A stretch of DNA of 64,000 nt from positions 16,573 to 80,572 of the forward strand of contig CAZGTQ010000272.1 of NCBI GenBank assembly GCA_964528575.1, given 5' to 3'. The stretch's first letter is position 1. Every line of letters starts with the position of its first letter. The DNA comes from CAZGTQ01 sp964528575 (GTDB lineage Bacteria > Planctomycetota > UBA1135 > GCA-002686595). A program made the position numbers and the translations under genes. Under the pieces are notes generated by a model. The model was given only the letters and a program-made list of their open reading frames with translations, was not told where the DNA came from and did not search any database. Below, piece after piece: positions 46,914 to 56,296 of the stretch.

Positions 46914-47816
46914 TCAGCCGCCGAGCAGCCAGGTCCGATCGGGGTCGGGCACGACGAGCGCAGGGCGGTGGGCCTCGGCGAGGACCCCGTAGGCGACGCT
47001 CCCCAGGAGCGTGCGCGACAATCCGGTGCGCCCGTGGGTGCCCAGGACGATCAGGTCGGCCTCCTCGGACGCGCTGCGGATCGCCTCGCGCGCCTGGCCC
47101 ACGACGACGTCGATTGTCGCGCCGCTCGTGCGCCACGTGAAGTCGGCGAGCCACTCCTGGACGCGCCGGCGTGCGAGCGCGCGCGCGTCGCCCGCCAGCG
47201 CCGACGCCTCGACGACGGCGGACGGGATGCAGTGCAGCACGCGCACGCTCGCGCCGACCCGGTCGGCGAGCGCGTCCGCGAAGTCGAGCGCGCGGCGGCT
47301 GTGCTCGGAGCCGTCGATCGGCGCGAGGACGCTGCGCACGGCGCTCACCTTCTCGCGCTGGACCCACAGCGGCGTCTGCGTCCCCGCGAGCACCGCGCGC
47401 GTCGTGCTGCCGAAGTCGAGCATCGAGCGCCGCGCGTGCGTCCCGAGCACGACGAGATCCGCGCCCAGTTGCTCGGCCGCCTCGAGGAGCACCCGTGGCG
47501 CGTGGCCCGGCGTGACCCGCACCAGGTCGCCGGGCTCGTGCTCGGCGTAGCCGACCTCGCGGCACGCGAGCGCGACGTGGCCGACGACGCGCTCTCGCGC
47601 ACGTGCCAGCGTCGCCGCCTCGTCGGCGCGCGCCGACGGCTCGTGGAAGGGACCGTTGTCGGAGAGCTCGACCGCATGGACGACGTCGACGTGCGCGTCG
47701 AGCGTGCGCGCGAGCTGGAGCGCGCGCACGATCGCGTGCGACGCGAGGCCGTCGGCGTCGACGCCGACCAGGATGCGCTCGAACACGTTCGCGGGGATCA
47801 TGTTCGCGGGGATCAT
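46914..47816 (-). CDS. Universal stress protein with tandem Usp domains
   Basis: A 300-residue protein with two UspA domains in tandem. Domain 1 (about 12-150) begins RILVGVDADG and ends with the ATP-binding GxxGS-like stretch (VVLGTHARRSMLDFGSTTRA). Domain 2 (about 158-297) starts VLAPIDGSEHSRRALDFADA and ends GTHGRTGLSRTLLGSVAYGV. The second keeps the ATP motif G-x2-G-x9-G-S better than the first. The first 15 codons include a tandem duplication of ATGATCCCCGCGAAC, so two adjacent ATG codons (47816, 47801) are possible starts; neither has a strong ribosome site. It lies behind the kinase and pst genes and may belong to that transcript. Confidence 0.9.
   Translation of the reverse strand: MIPANMIPANVFERILVGVDADGLASHAIVRALQLARTLDAHVDVVHAVELSDNGPFHEPSARADEAATLARARERVVGHVALACREVGYAEHEPGDLVRVTPGHAPRVLLEAAEQLGADLVVLGTHARRSMLDFGSTTRAVLAGTQTPLWVQREKVSAVRSVLAPIDGSEHSRRALDFADALADRVGASVRVLHCIPSAVVEASALAGDARALARRRVQEWLADFTWRTSGATIDVVVGQAREAIRSASEEADLIVLGTHGRTGLSRTLLGSVAYGVLAEAHRPALVVPDPDRTWLLGG
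47787..47816 (-). repeat. 15-bp tandem duplication carrying the usp start codon
   Basis: On the minus strand ATGATCCCCGCGAAC occurs twice in a row, so the first five codons (Met-Ile-Pro-Ala-Asn) are doubled together with the start codon. Confidence 0.9.
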
Positions 47817-47891
47817 GGTGGTCAGGGAGCGATCAACGTACGCCCTCGGCCGCGCCGACGGAATACGCACGAGCGGATCGCCGCCGGCCGC

Positions 47892-49481
47892 TCAGGCGCG
47901 CGCGGGTCCGGCCGCGAGCCGGATGAGCGCGTCGACGAGCCGCGCGCTCGCGTCCTCGGCCGCGCCCTCGCCCGACGGAATCGGGACGAGCGCGCCCGCC
48001 GGGAGCTCGTCGGGCGGCTCGAACGTCGCGCTCACCCGGCGCCACACGTCGGCGCCGGCGTCGGACGGCGAGCGGGCGTCGCGCTCGCGCGCCGCGAGCC
48101 GCTCGAGGGTGACGGCCTCCGAGGCCGTGACGTGGACGACGACGCAGGCGAGGCCCAGGCGCGCCGCCGCCGCGACGAACGGCGCGCGGACGGCGCGCTG
48201 GGAGAACGTCGCGTCGACAACGACCGAGTGGCCGGCGCGCAGCGAGCGCAGCGCGCCGGCGAGGAGCGAGCGATAGGTGCGGATCTTGCGGTCCGCGGAG
48301 TAGAGGCCCTCGCCGAAGTCGGCGCGCGCGCTCGCGGTCGGGCTCCGCGCCGCCAGCACCTTGCGGCGCACGTCGCTCGAGAGGGGCGCGGCGCGCAGGA
48401 CGCGGGCGAACGTCGGCGCGAGCCACGTCTTGCCGCACGCGGGCAGACCGCACAGGAGCACGAGCGCGGGCCGCAGCTCGTACGACGCCGCGAGCTGGAC
48501 GTGGCGCATCGCGTCGGCGCGCAGGCGGGCGCGCTGCGCGTCGTCGAGCGCGGGATCCGCGGCCGTGAACGTCGCGACCTTGCCGCGCACGATCGCGCGG
48601 TAGCCCTTGTAGAAGTCGATCAGGGCGAGGATCTCCGGGTCGTGCGCGGCCGACGCGTAACGGCGCACGAGCCCGCCGGCGAAGCCGGGGTAGCCGCGCA
48701 GGTCGAGGTCCATCGCGAGGAACGCGAGCTCGTTCGCGACGTCGCAGCAGCGGAAGCGGCGGTTGAACTCGATGCAGTCGTACGCGACGACCCCGTCGCG
48801 CGTGAAGCACAGGTTGCCCGCGTGCAGGTCGCCGTGGCCCTCGCGGACACGCCCTTCGCGCAGCCGCCGCGCGAGCAGCTCCGCGTTCTCGTCGAGGAAC
48901 GCGAGCGCGCGCTCGCGCAGGAACGCGCGTTGCGTCGCCGTCAGCGCGTCGCTGTCGCGCATCTGCTCGAAGTTCTCCTCCGCGTTCCCGCGCATCGCGT
49001 CCGCGCTGCCGTGCTCGTCGACGCCTTCGCCCGTCGCCGCTTCCGCGTGGAAGCGCACGAGGAGCTCGACGACGTCGCCGAGCATCGCGTTGTCGATCTC
49101 GCCCCGCTCGAGCATCGCGTCGAGCATGCGGTGCGCGGGCAGGCGCACCATCTCGACCGCCCAGTCGACCGTCTCGCCCTCGCCGCCGACGAACAGGTGC
49201 CCGCCGTCGCGCTCGACGATCGGCACGACGCCGACGTACGTGCGCGAGGCCATGCGCCGGTTGAGCCGCACCTCCTCCTCGCAGAAGTGCTTGCGTCGCT
49301 CGACGCTCGTATAGTCGAGAAAGCCGAGGTCGACCGGCTTCTTGACCTTGTAGACGCGCTCGCCGGCGAAGAACAGGAGCGAGATGTGCGTGCGCACGAG
49401 CGAGACCTCGCCCGCCGCGCCCGCGTACGCCTGCGGGCGCGACAGCTCGCGCACGAGCCGCTCGACGTGCGTCTCGCTCAC
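47892..49481 (-). CDS. Bifunctional aminoglycoside phosphotransferase-like/ATP-dependent kinase
   Basis: A 529-residue two-domain protein (COG2187 plus a COG0645-like P-loop kinase). The N-terminal phosphotransferase fold has VYKVKKPVDLG, the catalytic EGHGDLHAGNLC (214-225) and the metal aspartate in AYDCIEFN. The C-terminal kinase has an intact P-loop GLPACGKTWLA (345-355), an LID-type segment and VVVDATFSQ. A nucleotide-dependent phosphorylation of a small substrate is likely, but the substrate is unknown. The start overlaps the pstB stop by four bases, and it is more complete than the paralogue at 41862-43289. Confidence 0.9.
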   Translation of the reverse strand: MSETHVERLVRELSRPQAYAGAAGEVSLVRTHISLLFFAGERVYKVKKPVDLGFLDYTSVERRKHFCEEEVRLNRRMASRTYVGVVPIVERDGGHLFVGGEGETVDWAVEMVRLPAHRMLDAMLERGEIDNAMLGDVVELLVRFHAEAATGEGVDEHGSADAMRGNAEENFEQMRDSDALTATQRAFLRERALAFLDENAELLARRLREGRVREGHGDLHAGNLCFTRDGVVAYDCIEFNRRFRCCDVANELAFLAMDLDLRGYPGFAGGLVRRYASAAHDPEILALIDFYKGYRAIVRGKVATFTAADPALDDAQRARLRADAMRHVQLAASYELRPALVLLCGLPACGKTWLAPTFARVLRAAPLSSDVRRKVLAARSPTASARADFGEGLYSADRKIRTYRSLLAGALRSLRAGHSVVVDATFSQRAVRAPFVAAAARLGLACVVVHVTASEAVTLERLAARERDARSPSDAGADVWRRVSATFEPPDELPAGALVPIPSGEGAAEDASARLVDALIRLAAGPARA

Positions 49482-50443
49482 CCGCGCACGCCCGCGAGGT
49501 AGTCAGCGGTCTCGCGCTGGCGCGGCGCCTTGAACACGTCGTCGGCGCGCCCCGACTCGATCACGCAGCCGCTGCCCCCGTAGCACCAGAAGACCGCGAC
49601 GTCGTCGGCGAGCCGCCGCGCCTGGGCGAGGTTGTGCGTCACGATCGCGATCGTCACCGTGCCGCGCAGCTCGGCGATCAAGCGCTCGATCACCTCGGTC
49701 GCGAGCGGGTCGAGCGCGCTGCACGGCTCGTCCATCAACAGCAACCGCGGGCGCAGCGTCAGCGCGCGCGCGAGGCACAGCCGCTGTTGCTGCCCGCCCG
49801 AGAGCGCGAGCGCGGATCCGTTCAAGCGGTCGGCGACCTCGTCCCACAGGCCCACCCGGCGCAGCACCTCCTCGGTGCGCGCGTCGAGCTCGCCGCGCGG
49901 GCAGCCGTGCTCCCGCAGCGGCAGCCACAGGTTCTGGCGGATCGAGACCGGGAACGGGTTCGGCCGCTGAAAGACCATTCCGACGTGGCGGCGCAGCCAG
50001 CTCTCGTCGACGCCCTCGTCGACCTCGCGCCCGTCGAACAGGATGCGCCCCTCGACGCGGCAGCCGGGCACGAGGCCGCTCATGCGGTTGAGGCAGAACA
50101 AGAAGCTCGTCTTGCCGCAGCCCGAAGGGCCGATCAGCGCGGTGACGCCGCCGGCGCGGACGTCGAGATCGACGTTCTCGAGCGCGAGCTTGCCGTCGTA
50201 GCGCACCGACAGGTCGCGCACGGACAGGAGTGCGTCGGGCGCCGGCTCGCCGAGGCGCTGCGCGTCGCAGCCGCACTCGCCCGAGCGCGCCGACGGCCCG
50301 ACGCCGCCCTCGCACTCCTCAGCCGCCGCGCACGCCTTCGGCGAGCGCTTGGGCGGCCCGACGCTTCGACCGGTCGGCGGCCCGACGCTGCGATTGGTCG
50401 GCGGCCCGACGCTGCGACTCGACGACGACGTGCGCTCGCTCAT
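49478..50443 (-). CDS. pstB: Phosphate ABC transporter ATPase PstB
   Basis: A 321-residue phosphate import ATPase. The Walker A GPSGCGKTSFL, the PstB-type Q-loop QRPNPFPVSI, the signature LSGGQQQRLCLARAL and the Walker B LLLMDEPCSALDP are all present. The core is of normal length, but about 70 extra N-terminal residues precede it and include three Ser-Val-Gly-Pro-Pro repeats of eight residues, encoded by a 24-bp tandem repeat; this part is unlike the family. The start overlaps pstA. The native start could be closer to LSVRDLSVRYDGK if the extension is not translated. Confidence 0.93.
   Translation of the reverse strand: MSERTSSSSRSVGPPTNRSVGPPTGRSVGPPKRSPKACAAAEECEGGVGPSARSGECGCDAQRLGEPAPDALLSVRDLSVRYDGKLALENVDLDVRAGGVTALIGPSGCGKTSFLFCLNRMSGLVPGCRVEGRILFDGREVDEGVDESWLRRHVGMVFQRPNPFPVSIRQNLWLPLREHGCPRGELDARTEEVLRRVGLWDEVADRLNGSALALSGGQQQRLCLARALTLRPRLLLMDEPCSALDPLATEVIERLIAELRGTVTIAIVTHNLAQARRLADDVAVFWCYGGSGCVIESGRADDVFKAPRQRETADYLAGVRG
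50352..50420 (-). repeat. 24-bp tandem repeat in the pstB 5' region
   Basis: Three units of 24 bases begin at 50352, 50376 and 50400 with core GGCGGCCCGACGCTGCGA, and differ at a few positions. The coding strand yields Arg-Ser-Val-Gly-Pro-Pro units. Confidence 0.88.
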
Positions 50444-51297
50444 GCGCGGTGGATTCTACGCGCGACGAAGCGCTCGACCAGGCGGCTGGCGGCCGCGTTG
50501 ACGGCGAGCAGGAGCCCGACGAGCACGAGCGCGCTCCCATACGCGTTCCGCTCGCCGCCGGGGACGTTCAGCGCGAGGTCGTAGATGTGGATCGAGAGCG
50601 CGCGGCCGGAGTCGAGCAGGCTCTCGGGCATGCGGTCGACGTAGCCGCTCGTGAAGATCAGCGCAGCGGTCTCGGCCATCGCGCGGCCGATGCCGAGCAG
50701 GAGCCCGGCTGCCAGCCCGGGCGCGGCGGCGGGCAGGAGCACGTGTGCGATCAGCCGCGTCCGCGACAGGTCGAGCGCCGCTCCCGCGAGGCGGTAGTCG
50801 TCCGGCACGGAGCGCAGTCCGAGCTCGATCGAGCGGACCAGGATCGGCAGCACCATGCACGCGAGCGTCAGGCCGCCCGACAGGATCGAGAAACCGAGGC
50901 CGAGCACGACGCAGAAGAACGCATTGCCGAACAGCCCGAAGACGATCGACGGCACGCCCGCGAGCACGACGAGGCTCGTGCGCACGAGCCGGCCGAGCGC
51001 GCCGCCGCGCCGCGCGATCTCCGCGAGCCAGATCGCCGTCCCGAGGCCGAGCGGGACCGCGACGGCGAGGCACACGCCGAGGATCGCCAGCGTCGAGACG
51101 AGCACGGTCGAGATGCCGCCCGCGCGTCCGGCGCGCTCGGGCGCGCTCAGGAGGAACTCGAGGTCGAGCGCGCGCCATCCGCCCGCGACGACGTCGCCGA
51201 CGAGCCAGAAGAACGCGCCGGCGACGAGCGCCGCGCTCGCCCACACGCTCGCGTCGAACGCGCGCTCGCCGAGGCTCGCTCGCCGCCACTCAGGCAC
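50440..51297 (-). CDS. pstA: Phosphate ABC transporter permease PstA
   Basis: A 285-residue permease with six helices. The cytoplasmic EAA-type loop is in LRSVPDDYRLAGAALDLSRT, and LLGIGRAMAETAALIFTSGY is the typical PstA stretch. It forms the phosphate channel with PstC. The GTG start overlaps the pstC stop by eight bases; the stop overlaps the pstB start. Confidence 0.93.
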   Translation of the reverse strand: MPEWRRASLGERAFDASVWASAALVAGAFFWLVGDVVAGGWRALDLEFLLSAPERAGRAGGISTVLVSTLAILGVCLAVAVPLGLGTAIWLAEIARRGGALGRLVRTSLVVLAGVPSIVFGLFGNAFFCVVLGLGFSILSGGLTLACMVLPILVRSIELGLRSVPDDYRLAGAALDLSRTRLIAHVLLPAAAPGLAAGLLLGIGRAMAETAALIFTSGYVDRMPESLLDSGRALSIHIYDLALNVPGGERNAYGSALVLVGLLLAVNAAASRLVERFVARRIHRA

Positions 51298-52150
51298 CGC
51301 TCGTCCTCCGTGCGAGGCGGCCTTGCACGCCGACGAGCGCGACGACGATCGCCATGAGCGCGAGCCCCGAGACGAACAGCACCGAGCGGTGCTCGCGCGT
51401 CGCGTACCCGAGCTCGAGCGCGATGTTGGCCGTCAGCGTGCGCACCGGGTCGAACAGGCTCGACGGCACGCGCGCGACGTTGCCGCACACCATGAGCACC
51501 GCCATCGTCTCGCCGATCGCGCGCAGCGTGCCGAGCACGATCGCGATGCCGAGCCCCGAGCGCGCCCACGGCAGCACGACGCCGCGGATCGTCGTCCAAC
51601 GCGACAGCCCCAGCGCCGCGGCGCCCAAGACGTGCGCGCGCGGCACGTTCTCGAGCGCAGCGACTGCGAGCAGAGTCACCGTCGGCACGATCATCAGCGC
51701 GAGCACGAGCACGCCGGACAACAGGCTCGCTCCCGGCGGCTCGAGCTTCGCGACGAGCGGGACGAGCGTGACGAGCCCCCAGAAGCCGTACACGACCGAC
51801 GGGATGCCGGCGAGCAGCTCGACGAGCCCGCGGAAGACCTGCGCGACGCGCGGCGGCGCGTGGAAGCGGCAGAAGACGGCGGCGAGCACGCCGACCGGCG
51901 CCGCGACGAGGATCGCGCCGGCGGTCGTCGCGAGAGACGCGACGATCATCGGCACGAGAGCGAAGCTCGCGGGATCGGCGTTCGGGTGCCAGCTCGGGTC
52001 GGTGACGAAGCGCGCCGGCCCGACGCGCGCGAGCCCGGGGAGCGACTCCGCGACGAGGAACGCGACGATCAGCACGACGATCGAGCCCGAAGCGATGCTC
52101 GCCGCGCGCAGAGCGAGCGTCAGGACCCGGTCGGACGAGCGCGGGCTCAC
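51290..52150 (-). CDS. pstC: Phosphate ABC transporter permease PstC
   Basis: A 286-residue permease with six helices. VTDPSWHPNADPASFALVPM is the conserved PstC periplasmic stretch, and GIPSVVYGFWGLVTLVPLVA and LGTLRAIGETMAVLMVCGN are family motifs. It begins with a GTG. Its likely substrate-binding partner, pstS, is separated from it by an oppositely oriented gene, so pstCAB needs a promoter of its own in 52151-52254. Confidence 0.93.
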   Translation of the reverse strand: MSPRSSDRVLTLALRAASIASGSIVVLIVAFLVAESLPGLARVGPARFVTDPSWHPNADPASFALVPMIVASLATTAGAILVAAPVGVLAAVFCRFHAPPRVAQVFRGLVELLAGIPSVVYGFWGLVTLVPLVAKLEPPGASLLSGVLVLALMIVPTVTLLAVAALENVPRAHVLGAAALGLSRWTTIRGVVLPWARSGLGIAIVLGTLRAIGETMAVLMVCGNVARVPSSLFDPVRTLTANIALELGYATREHRSVLFVSGLALMAIVVALVGVQGRLARRTSGA

Positions 52151-52254
52151 GGAGCGCCGCCGCCCGTCCCGCGCGGATTCCGAGGATCGCGGTCGATCCG
52201 CGCCGCGTCCGCGCGTCGTCGTGCCGGCCCCCGACCCGACTCCGGAGAACCGCC

Positions 52255-52710
52255 GTGCACCACGCCCTCGCCCCGCTCGCCCTCGTCCTCGTCGCGGCGC
52301 TCGCCGCCCTCGCGCCCGTCCAGGAGCCCGCGCCCGCGCCCCCCGAGCGTGTGCGCTGGCAACCGACCGTGCTCGTGCAGCTCGCGGTCGGCGACCTCGA
52401 CCGCTCGATCGCGTTCTACCGCGACACGCTCGGCTTCGAGCTCGAGCTGCGCGACGACGAGCTCGGCTGGGCGCGCATCGCGACCGGCATCCGCGGCGTC
52501 ACGATCGGCCTGGGCGTCCAGGACGTCGTGAAGGGCAGCGGCACCGCGTCGATCAACCTCGGCGTCGGCGACCTCGACGCGGCGCGCGCCCTGCTCGAGC
52601 GCCGCGGCGTCGTATTCGCCGGCCCGACGATCGAGGTGCCGGGCGTCGTGCGGCTCGCCGACTTCGCGGACCCGGACGGCAACAGGATCCGCCTCGCCGG
52701 CCACGACTGA
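52255..52710 (+). CDS. Exported glyoxalase/VOC-fold protein
   Basis: A 151-residue protein with a signal peptide (about 1-22) followed by a single VOC/glyoxalase domain: VLVQLAVGDLDRSIAFYRDT, LGFELELRDDELGWARIATG and ADFADPDGNRIRLAG, the last two being the paired beta-alpha-beta-beta-beta units. Most VOC proteins are cytoplasmic, so export is unusual. The metal-binding residues typical of active glyoxalase I are not all obvious. GTG start. It lies on the opposite strand between pstC and pstS, ending two bases before the pstS stop. Confidence 0.82.
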   Translation: MHHALAPLALVLVAALAALAPVQEPAPAPPERVRWQPTVLVQLAVGDLDRSIAFYRDTLGFELELRDDELGWARIATGIRGVTIGLGVQDVVKGSGTASINLGVGDLDAARALLERRGVVFAGPTIEVPGVVRLADFADPDGNRIRLAGHD

Positions 52711-52712
52711 CC

Positions 52713-53573
52713 TCACTCCGCGCCGGCGGCCGGGACGAACGCGAGGTCGCGCACGACGTCGTGCACCTCGGCCGAGCGGCAGTATTCGATGAACGCGCGC
52801 TGGAGCGCGGAGAGCTCGCCGCTCGTCACGAGCTCGAGCGGCCGTCCGACCGGGAACGCGCCCGCTCCCACGCTCTTCGTCGTCGGCGGCACGCCCGCGG
52901 TCGGCAGGAGCTTCAGCGGCACGCCGTTCGCCACGTCGTGCTCGGCCGTCCCGATCGACACGTACGCGATCGCGCTCGGGTTGCCGACGACGGTCTTGAT
53001 GCCCTGTTGGTTGTCGCCGATCACGACGTCCGCCTCGACGTCCTGCTCCGCCAGAGCGAAGTACGCGAGGAAGACCTCGAGCGTCGCGCGACCGGACGCC
53101 TTGTTGACGACGGTGATCGGCTCGTCCGCTCCGCCGATCTCGCTCCAGCGCTCGACCTCTCCCGTGTAGATCGCGCGCACCTGATCGTCGGTCAGCGACT
53201 CGATCGGGTTCTGCGCGTGGACGATCACGCAGACGCCGTCGCGCGCGATCGTGTGCGCGTCGAGCTCGGCCGCCTCGTCGGGCTTCAGCGCGCGCGAAGC
53301 CATGCCGATGTCCGCGAGCCCCGAGCGCGCGTCGGCGATGCCGCGCCCGGAGCCGCCGGTCTGCACGTCGATGCGCACGCCGGGATGCTCGGCCTCGAAG
53401 CGCTTGGCGATCTCGGCGACGAGCGGCGCGACGGTGCTCGAGCCGCTGAGCGTGAGCTTGCCGGAGAGCGCGCCGCTCTCGGCGGCGACGGCTTCGTGGC
53501 CGCGTCCGCATGCGGCGAGCGGGACGAGCAGGACGAGGGCGAGCGCGGACGTCAGGCGAGCGAGTCGGAGCAT
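52713..53573 (-). CDS. pstS: Phosphate ABC transporter substrate-binding lipoprotein PstS
   Basis: A 286-residue periplasmic binding protein. A lipoprotein signal ends in LVPLAAC (Cys22), then LSGSSTVAPLVAEIAKRFEA is the conserved phosphate-binding start and GGSGRGIADARSG the second binding segment. It hands phosphate to PstCA. The start at 53573 follows the P-type ATPase gene by 47 bases on the same strand. I see no clear Pho box in that gap. Confidence 0.93.
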   Translation of the reverse strand: MLRLARLTSALALVLLVPLAACGRGHEAVAAESGALSGKLTLSGSSTVAPLVAEIAKRFEAEHPGVRIDVQTGGSGRGIADARSGLADIGMASRALKPDEAAELDAHTIARDGVCVIVHAQNPIESLTDDQVRAIYTGEVERWSEIGGADEPITVVNKASGRATLEVFLAYFALAEQDVEADVVIGDNQQGIKTVVGNPSAIAYVSIGTAEHDVANGVPLKLLPTAGVPPTTKSVGAGAFPVGRPLELVTSGELSALQRAFIEYCRSAEVHDVVRDLAFVPAAGAE

Positions 53574-53620
53574 CGGAGCCGTTCCTGATGTCGGGAGGCG
53601 GTGTCGGGAGCGGGCGGAGT

Positions 53621-56233
53621 CTATCCCGGCGCCGCGCGGGCCCGACCGATCGCCTTCTCGATTTCGCACGCGGCGATCACGACGAGCGGCAACAGGAGGC
53701 AGGCCGCGAGCTCGCCCGCGCCGAGCGCGGTCGTCTCGAACACCGACTGCAGGAACGGCGCGTAGATCACCGCGAGCTGCAGGAGGAGCGTCAGGACGAT
53801 CGCGCCGACGAGCGGCAGGTTCGTGCGCAGTCCGAGCGTGAAGATCGAGCGGCGCTCGGAGCGCACGACGAGCGCGTGCGCGAGCTGCGAGAACGTCAGC
53901 ACCGTGAACGTGATGGTCTGCCAGCTCTCCGCTCCCCGGCCGTGGAACCACGCCTGTGCGCCGATCGAGAGGCCGGCGATCGTCAGGCCGACCCACACGA
54001 CGTGGCGGCCGAGGCCGTGCGCGAAGATGCTCTCGTTCGGCGGGCGCGGCTTGCGCTCCATCACGCCGCGCTCGGCCGGCTCGACGCCGAGCGCCAGGCC
54101 CGGCAGCCCGTCGGTGACGAGGTTGATCCACAGGATCTGCACGGGGAGCAGCGGGATCGGCAGGCCGAGCAGCGGAGCGATCGTCAGGGTCCAGATCTCG
54201 CCGGAGTTGCTCGTCATCGTGTAGCGCACGAACTTGCGCACGTTGTCGTACACGCGCCGCCCCTCGCGCACCGCCGCGACGACCGTCGCGAAGTTGTCGT
54301 CGAGCAGCACCATGTCCGCCGCCTCGCGCGCGACGTCGGTGCCGCCGCGTCCCATCGCGACGCCGATCTCCGCCTGCTTCAGCGCCGGCGCGTCGTTGAC
54401 GCCGTCGCCGGTCATCGCGACGTACTCGCCCGCGTCCTGCAGCGCCTTCACGATCGCGAGCTTCTGCTCGGGCGACACGCGCGCGAACACGCGCACCGCG
54501 TGCAGGTCGACGTCCCCGCGCTCGAGCGCGACGCCGGTGACGACCTCGTCGTCGCTCTCGGCGAGGCCGAGCTGCCGCGCGATCGCGAGCGCGGTGCGCG
54601 GATGGTCGCCCGTGATCATCACCGGCCGGATGCCGGCCGCTCGGCACTGCTGCACCGCGTCCTTCGCCTCGGGCCGCAGCGGATCGACCAGGCCGAGCAC
54701 GCCGAGGAACGTGAGCTCCTTGTCGAGCTCGTCGCGGTCGGCCGGCTCCGCGTCGAAGCGTCGCTGCGCGAACGCGAGCAGGCGACCGCCCTCGCCCGCG
54801 AGCCGCGCGACCGTCTCGAGCACCTCGTCCGCGTCGAGCGGCATCTCGCCCTCTGGACCGAGCGCGGCGGTGCAGCGCTCGAGCACGACCTCGGGCGCGC
54901 CCTTGGTGTACGCGACGACGCCCCCGCCTGGCTCCGGGTGCACCGTCGTCATGCGCCGTCGCTCGACGACGAACGCGATCTCGGCCGCGCGCGGCGTCGA
55001 GCGGCGCAGCTCGTCGACGTCGAGCCCGGCGTCGCGCGCGGCCTCGAGCAGCGCGACCTCCGTCGGGTCGCCCGTCTCGAACGTCGCGTCGTTGTTCAGC
55101 GCGGCCGCGCGCGCGAGCGCGCGCCACGGCTCCCCGTCCGCGCCGCCGAGCCCGGCGCGCTCCTCGCCGGCCGCGACGGCGACGTCGACGCTCATGCGGT
55201 TCTGCGTCAGCGTGCCGGTCTTGTCGGTGCAGACGACGGTGACCGAGCCGAGCGTCTCGACCGCCGCGAGCTTGCGCACGAGCGCGTTGCGCTTCGCCAT
55301 GCGGCGCGCGCCGAGCGCGAGCGCGACGGTGACGACTGCGGGCAGCGCCTCGGGGATCGCGGCGACGGCGAGGCTCACCGCCGTGAGGAACATCAGCGTG
55401 GGCTCCTCGCCGCGCGCCACGCCGAGCGCGAACACGCCCGCGCAGATCACGAGCACGCCGATCGCGAGCGCGCGTCCGAAGCGCGCCAGCCGGCGCTGGA
55501 GCGGCGTGCGGCCGGCGTCCGCGCTCTGCAGGAGACCGGCGACACGGCCGAGCTCGGTGCGCATGCCGGTCGCGAAGACGAGGCCGGTCCCGCGGCCGCT
55601 CGTGACCGCGGTGCCGCGGTGGGCGAGGTTGACGCGGTCGCCGATCGGCAGGTCGTGCTCCTCGAGCGGCTCGACCGCCTTCTCGACCGGCAGCGACTCG
55701 CCGGTCAGCGCCGCCTCGTCGACGCGCAGGTCGGCGGTCTCGACCAGGCGCGCGTCGGCCGAGACGACGTCGCCCGCCTCGAGCGCGACGACGTCCCCGC
55801 GCACGAGCTCGCGCGCGGCGACTGTCGTCCACCCGCCGCCGCGCCGCACGCGCGCCCGCGGCGCCGCCATGCGTCCCAGCGCCTCGAGCGCGCGCTCGGC
55901 CCGCAGCTCCTGGGTTGCGCCGATCGCGCCGTTGACGAGGAGGATGACGACGATCGCGACCGTGTCCTCGGGCTCGCCGACGATGCCGCTCACGATCGCC
56001 GCGGCGATCAGGACGAGGACCATCAGGTCGGTGAACTGACCGAGGACGACGACGAGCGGAGAGCGGCGCTTGCGCTCCTCGAGCTCGTTGGGCCCCTCCG
56101 TCGCCAGCCGCCGCGCCGCGTCGTCGTGCGACAGCCCGTGGGGGACCTGCACGCCGAGCTCCGCGGCGACCTCCTCGGCGGGGCGGACGTGCCACGGCGT
56201 CGCCTGCGCCCGCTGCTGCTCCGCGACGCGCAT
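53621..56233 (-). CDS. Ca2+-type P-ATPase (type II cation pump)
   Basis: An 870-residue P-type ATPase. N-terminal cation ATPase domain (WHVRPAEEVAAELGVQVPHG), actuator region with LTGESLPVEK, TM4 motif PEALPAVV, phosphorylation site VCTDKTGTLTQNRMS, hinge MTGDGVNDAPALKQAEIGVA, and TM6 WINLVTDGLPGLALGVEPAE. The Asn/Asp of the last motif and the sequence overall resemble Ca2+-ATPases (SERCA-like), although some relatives carry other cations. Length normal. It may share a transcript with pstS. Confidence 0.93.
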   Translation of the reverse strand: MRVAEQQRAQATPWHVRPAEEVAAELGVQVPHGLSHDDAARRLATEGPNELEERKRRSPLVVVLGQFTDLMVLVLIAAAIVSGIVGEPEDTVAIVVILLVNGAIGATQELRAERALEALGRMAAPRARVRRGGGWTTVAARELVRGDVVALEAGDVVSADARLVETADLRVDEAALTGESLPVEKAVEPLEEHDLPIGDRVNLAHRGTAVTSGRGTGLVFATGMRTELGRVAGLLQSADAGRTPLQRRLARFGRALAIGVLVICAGVFALGVARGEEPTLMFLTAVSLAVAAIPEALPAVVTVALALGARRMAKRNALVRKLAAVETLGSVTVVCTDKTGTLTQNRMSVDVAVAAGEERAGLGGADGEPWRALARAAALNNDATFETGDPTEVALLEAARDAGLDVDELRRSTPRAAEIAFVVERRRMTTVHPEPGGGVVAYTKGAPEVVLERCTAALGPEGEMPLDADEVLETVARLAGEGGRLLAFAQRRFDAEPADRDELDKELTFLGVLGLVDPLRPEAKDAVQQCRAAGIRPVMITGDHPRTALAIARQLGLAESDDEVVTGVALERGDVDLHAVRVFARVSPEQKLAIVKALQDAGEYVAMTGDGVNDAPALKQAEIGVAMGRGGTDVAREAADMVLLDDNFATVVAAVREGRRVYDNVRKFVRYTMTSNSGEIWTLTIAPLLGLPIPLLPVQILWINLVTDGLPGLALGVEPAERGVMERKPRPPNESIFAHGLGRHVVWVGLTIAGLSIGAQAWFHGRGAESWQTITFTVLTFSQLAHALVVRSERRSIFTLGLRTNLPLVGAIVLTLLLQLAVIYAPFLQSVFETTALGAGELAACLLLPLVVIAACEIEKAIGRARAAPG

Positions 56234-56296
56234 GTCCGCACGAAGTTACCGGAACGCGCGGCGCTGCGCTGGCGTGATCTCGCGCTTCGCGGGGCG

